DNA of 64,000 nt, taken from Pseudoalteromonas aurantia 208. GTDB lineage: Bacteria > Pseudomonadota > Gammaproteobacteria > Enterobacterales > Alteromonadaceae. The stretch lies in NCBI RefSeq assembly GCF_014858725.1, contig NZ_AQGV01000015.1, positions 1-64,000 on the forward strand, in the 5' to 3' direction. Made by a program: the position numbers and the translations under genes. Below the pieces are notes generated by a model. That model ran no database searches. It was not told the DNA's origin and saw nothing but the letters and a program-made list of their open reading frames with translations. Below, piece by piece: positions 60,870 through 64,000 of the stretch. Position 1 is the first letter of the stretch. Each line of letters begins with the position of its first letter.

Positions 60870-63038
60870 TTATGGCGTGTGGGGTAGACAGATTGTTATT
60901 TTGACCCCTCCCATCGAGCTTTGTTCTGCACTAATGTCACCTTTGTGAAGAGCGACAATTTGTTTGACTATCGCCAATCCGATCCCGTGACCGGAAGTGT
61001 TGGTCGTCGCTAAGTTAGGTGCTCTATAGAGGTGGTCAAAAATATGAGGCAAATGTTGTTTACTGATTGTAGGTGCAGAGTCTTCAACAATTAGCTCGAA
61101 TGATTTTTTAGTAACATTTAGCTTTACCGCAATAGTGCCGGGCCGATGGGTATATTTAATGGCGTTATTGAGTAAGTTAGAAATAACCTGACGGATCCGT
61201 ACAGGGTCAATGTATACTGCGTCAATATTAATTAAATTAGTGAAACGATATTCGAATGTATGTTGTGTGATTAGCATAGGCAACTCTGTTTCAAGTTGCG
61301 CTGAAAACTCAGTCAAACACTGTTTTTCTAATGCTACTTTAAAGGTCGCTTCTTCAAGTAATGCAATACCAGCTAAGTCATTCACTAAACAGTTGATGTC
61401 ACCCAATTTATTATCAAGCCGCTCTAAGTTTTCATCATCTCTTGGAGAGATATTATATTGCATGGCTTCTAGTTGCAGTTTCGCAGCGGTGATAGGGGTG
61501 CTTAAGTCATGAGCGATTTGAGAAAATAATTTGTTTCTTTGTAAAAGAATTTGGTCTAAATAGGCGTTTTTTTGGCTGAGTAATGTTTTGTTACTGTGAC
61601 TTCGCAAAAAGAAAATGACAAAAATCATACTGATTAGAACCAGTGCCAGCAATATCATCAGCGCATGATTCTGAGAGTTCGTTAGCTTAGCTTGTGTGCT
61701 AGAGTGGGCTAATTGACTATTTTTGATTAAGATGTCTTTATTTAAAGACTCTAACGAGTTTTGTACATAAGCCAATTCTTTATCAAGGTTTGTACTTGCA
61801 TATTGCTTTTCGAGCTCCGAGAGCTGTTTTTGCCATTGATACGCAGTTATGTAGTTATGCTCTTTCGCTGATAATTCACTTAACATTTTAACCACAGCAA
61901 TTTGGGTTAGGTTGAAATCATGCTTTTTTGCTTGTTTTAATACCTGTTTGGCAAGGTGTTTTGCCTGTTGTGTATTATCAAGTAAATAATGTATGCGACT
62001 TAGTTGAAGTAAACTGCTATTTTTAAGGTGATAGTCACCTTCGGCTTTATTTGCAACGTTGACAACATCAGTTTGAAGTTTGAGTGCCTCTTTTAACTTA
62101 TTTTGTGCGGTGAGTATGAGTGATAAATTATGCTGTGCCCACGCGACATTGCGCTCACTTTTACTTGCTTTAAATGCATCAATTGCTTTTAAAGCATAGC
62201 GTTTCGCTGTGTCTTGATCACCTAATTTGTGGATGTTGAAACTGAGTTGGGTCAGGCTATGCCCCATGTGAGATAAATCCCCTGATTTTTTGTCTATTTC
62301 ATACGTTTGTTTAAAGTAATTTACCGCTTTTTCATATTGGCCGATGTCAGAATACGATACAGCTATAGCATACAAGGTACCGGCCTTTTCATTGTCATTT
62401 AGCTCAAGTGACGTTTCAATTTCGAATTTCTTTAGCTTATACATGAGCGCCAACTTTATCTGATCGACTTGCTCAAGTAATCTTGCAATACTGTGATATA
62501 GCTCTGGGAGTAAATCAGGGGTGAGTTGTGCTTCAAAATTACTTAGATGGCGGTTTATTAAATTTATTCCCTCGTAATAGCGACCTGTGTTGTGGTACAA
62601 ATTCGCTATATCGTTAATTGCTTTGGTATGTAGAGCAAAATCGGCTGATTTTTTGACAGTGGTAAGTGCATTGTTAAAGTGGGTTTCGCTGGCTGCATAA
62701 TGGTGGTTGTTATAGAGTATCTTACCCAATGCAAGCCTTGTCTTTGCATGCTGTAAGGTATTTTCTTGCGACTGTAACAGCATTTGCTCAAGAATGTGTA
62801 GTGCTTGATTCCCTTGCCCGGTGTTGTCCAGCGATTTAGCCAACAATATAGTAAAGTCAACTTTCAGCTCTAAGTTCTTGGACTCGCTAATATGTGTATT
62901 TATTGAATTTAGAAATTCAATGCGATCAAGGTGATTATGCAAGGTGTGGGCGTGGAGTAACTGCGTACTAAGCGCACTCTGTTCTATGGCTAAGCTTGCA
63001 TTTACCCAAAACAATAAACAGAATATAACCCTTGCCAA
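60870..63038 (-). CDS. TPR-containing sensor histidine kinase
   Basis: A 722-residue membrane sensor kinase. A signal peptide (ARVIFCLLFWVNASLA) precedes a periplasmic array of about eight tetratricopeptide repeats (residues 50-420; examples AGTLYAIAVSYSDIGQYEKA and GHSLTQLSFNIHKLGDQDTA). One membrane helix is about residues 465-485 (ALMILLALVLISMIFVIFFL). The kinase core has SQIAHDLSTPITAAK, ISNLLNNAIKYTH and GHGIGLAIVKQIVALHKG. No response regulator lies beside it. The signal is probably a protein or peptide bound by the TPRs (inference). Confidence 0.92.
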   Translation of the reverse strand: MARVIFCLLFWVNASLAIEQSALSTQLLHAHTLHNHLDRIEFLNSINTHISESKNLELKVDFTILLAKSLDNTGQGNQALHILEQMLLQSQENTLQHAKTRLALGKILYNNHHYAASETHFNNALTTVKKSADFALHTKAINDIANLYHNTGRYYEGINLINRHLSNFEAQLTPDLLPELYHSIARLLEQVDQIKLALMYKLKKFEIETSLELNDNEKAGTLYAIAVSYSDIGQYEKAVNYFKQTYEIDKKSGDLSHMGHSLTQLSFNIHKLGDQDTAKRYALKAIDAFKASKSERNVAWAQHNLSLILTAQNKLKEALKLQTDVVNVANKAEGDYHLKNSSLLQLSRIHYLLDNTQQAKHLAKQVLKQAKKHDFNLTQIAVVKMLSELSAKEHNYITAYQWQKQLSELEKQYASTNLDKELAYVQNSLESLNKDILIKNSQLAHSSTQAKLTNSQNHALMILLALVLISMIFVIFFLRSHSNKTLLSQKNAYLDQILLQRNKLFSQIAHDLSTPITAAKLQLEAMQYNISPRDDENLERLDNKLGDINCLVNDLAGIALLEEATFKVALEKQCLTEFSAQLETELPMLITQHTFEYRFTNLINIDAVYIDPVRIRQVISNLLNNAIKYTHRPGTIAVKLNVTKKSFELIVEDSAPTISKQHLPHIFDHLYRAPNLATTNTSGHGIGLAIVKQIVALHKGDISAEQSSMGGVKITICLPHTP

Positions 63039-63174
63039 ATTTGAAACTCATTAATCGTCGATAGACAAGTTAGAATATATTAAATTCAGCTGTGTGGCTA
63101 GAAAACAAGGAGTTCAGTTAGAAATAGGTCGAAGCTAACTCTTAGTTGAGTTAGCTTAATTACGCTGTGCGTGT

Positions 63175-64000
63175 TTATGTTTTAATATCGTCCCGTGACG
63201 GCAAGGCTGAAAATGCGCCTTTTCGAGTCACTGCAAATGCGCCGCAACGACTTGCATGCTTGATAAATTGCGCTAATAACTTAGGGTCGGTGATAGCCAT
63301 TTTATGCTCGTGTTTAGCCATAAGTTGCGCAATAAGCCCACCCATAAAAGCATCACCGGCTGCTGTTGTATCAATTGCTTGCACGGCGGGTGGTGTCACT
63401 CGGCCATGTCCGTTTTTAGTGAAATACTGAATGTCGTTACCACCATCTGTGATAATAAGGCACTTTACATTTGCTTTCATGATAGCATCAATTGTGGTGG
63501 TTTTTGGATGGCCTGCATGGCTATGCTGATTTAAAAACTCAAGCTCCTCTCTTGCTAGTTTCACAACATCACTTAATGAAATAACATGCCATAGACGCTC
63601 GATAGTATGATTTAAAGACGACCACAAGTTGACTCGCAAGTTCATATCGAAACTGGTCGTTAAGCCATGCTTTTTGGCTTGAGTAAGGGCATAGATTGTT
63701 GACTTATATATATTTGACTCTGTTAAACTATTACTGCAAACATGTATTAACTTATGCTCATGAAACATCTCAGGATTAAAATCATCGATTCTAAATAATA
63801 AATCTGCTGCGGGCGGACGATAAAAATTAAAGCTACGCTCACCATGTTGATCCAAAGAGACAAAGGCGAGGGCGGTCTTGGCTTTATCAGTAAATAAACA
63901 ATATTTAGTATTTACTTGATGGGATTGTAATTCTTGGTTAAGGAATTCCCCAAACATGTCATTACCTAACATGCCACAAAAGCTTGTACTAATGCCTTGT
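63175..64000 (-). CDS. PfkB-family carbohydrate kinase, fructokinase-like (5' end outside window)
   Basis: The 3' part of a ribokinase/PfkB-type sugar kinase running off the right edge; codons continue in frame past 63972 up to 64000. GDMFGEFLNQEL-type text (GNDMFGEFLNQELQ) follows the N-terminal sugar-binding part, LIITDGGNDIQYFTKNGHGRV and IDTTAAGDAFMGGLIAQLM hold the anion hole and the catalytic Asp. The pattern resembles fructokinases (ScrK). Which sugar is used and its operon cannot be seen. Confidence 0.88.
   Translation of the reverse strand, partial: QGISTSFCGMLGNDMFGEFLNQELQSHQVNTKYCLFTDKAKTALAFVSLDQHGERSFNFYRPPAADLLFRIDDFNPEMFHEHKLIHVCSNSLTESNIYKSTIYALTQAKKHGLTTSFDMNLRVNLWSSLNHTIERLWHVISLSDVVKLAREELEFLNQHSHAGHPKTTTIDAIMKANVKCLIITDGGNDIQYFTKNGHGRVTPPAVQAIDTTAAGDAFMGGLIAQLMAKHEHKMAITDPKLLAQFIKHASRCGAFAVTRKGAFSALPSRDDIKT

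Noticed and set aside
1..64000. CRISPR arrays, tRNA, rRNA, integrases, insertion sequences and phage genes
   Set aside because: Looked for by eye on both strands; no repeat-spacer pattern, transposase, integrase or structural RNA was recognised.

Overview
This window is chromosomal DNA of a marine gammaproteobacterium, most likely Pseudoalteromonas or a close relative in the Alteromonadales. That is an inference from the AT-rich sequence, the his operon with a polyhistidine leader peptide, the minCDE/ycgL/mltB neighbourhood, the xni-ppnN pair, an NAD-type isocitrate dehydrogenase and a ChrR-type singlet-oxygen cluster. No transposase, integrase, phage gene, CRISPR array, rRNA or tRNA was seen.

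Layout. 1-10.4 kb (all +): a LysR regulator with an alkyltransferase-like (Atl) DNA-lesion sensor, a small Lon-N-domain protein, then a tightly packed ten-gene unit: ECF sigma factor, ChrR anti-sigma, a DUF523/DUF1722 (TudS/YbgA-like) protein, photolyase, a SnoaL-like protein, a short-chain dehydrogenase, a FAD oxidoreductase, DUF1365, cyclopropane-fatty-acid synthase and DUF2878. Two matching putative ECF promoters (TGATCT/G, 16 bases, CGTATT) precede the Lon-N-domain gene and the sigma gene at the same distance from their starts. 10.6-20.8 kb: HU, the ilvIH operon with leader peptide and attenuator, NAD-isocitrate dehydrogenase, a degenerate HD-GYP-like protein, DUF3192, xni, ppnN and a diguanylate cyclase. 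20.9-25.3 kb: an M61 peptidase, a secreted protein with three dermatopontin-like repeats, a family-25 glycosyltransferase and a small lipoprotein.

25.3-32.5 kb (all -): the complete histidine operon hisGDCBHAF(IE), with leader peptide (five consecutive His codons) and attenuator. 32.6-45.1 kb (mostly +): a chemoreceptor, a YoaA/DinG helicase, tsaB, an unusual PTS-EIIC/EAL fusion, alkaline phosphatase (-), an alpha/beta hydrolase, fadD and rnd. The yoaA-tsaB-fadD-rnd order resembles E. coli with extra genes inserted. 45.1-48.4 kb: minCDE (-) and the divergent ycgL-mltB pair. 48.5-51.4 kb: a cytochrome bd-type oxidase with short CydA, preceded by a GbsR/MarR-type regulator.

51.4-64.0 kb is more mixed: a stand-alone asparagine-synthetase-like protein without the N-terminal Cys, a Na/Pi cotransporter, a 7TM-DISM sensor kinase without a partner regulator, a DUF885 lipoprotein, ycgN, a decayed leucine-rich-repeat gene remnant, a small secreted protein, a TPR-containing sensor kinase without a partner, and a fructokinase-like gene that runs off the right edge.

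The most notable items are the singlet-oxygen-type operon with its inferred paired promoters, the two amino-acid leader peptides, the dermatopontin-like protein, the EIIC-EAL fusion and the lone asparagine-synthetase-like gene. No wholly new system could be demonstrated from sequence alone.
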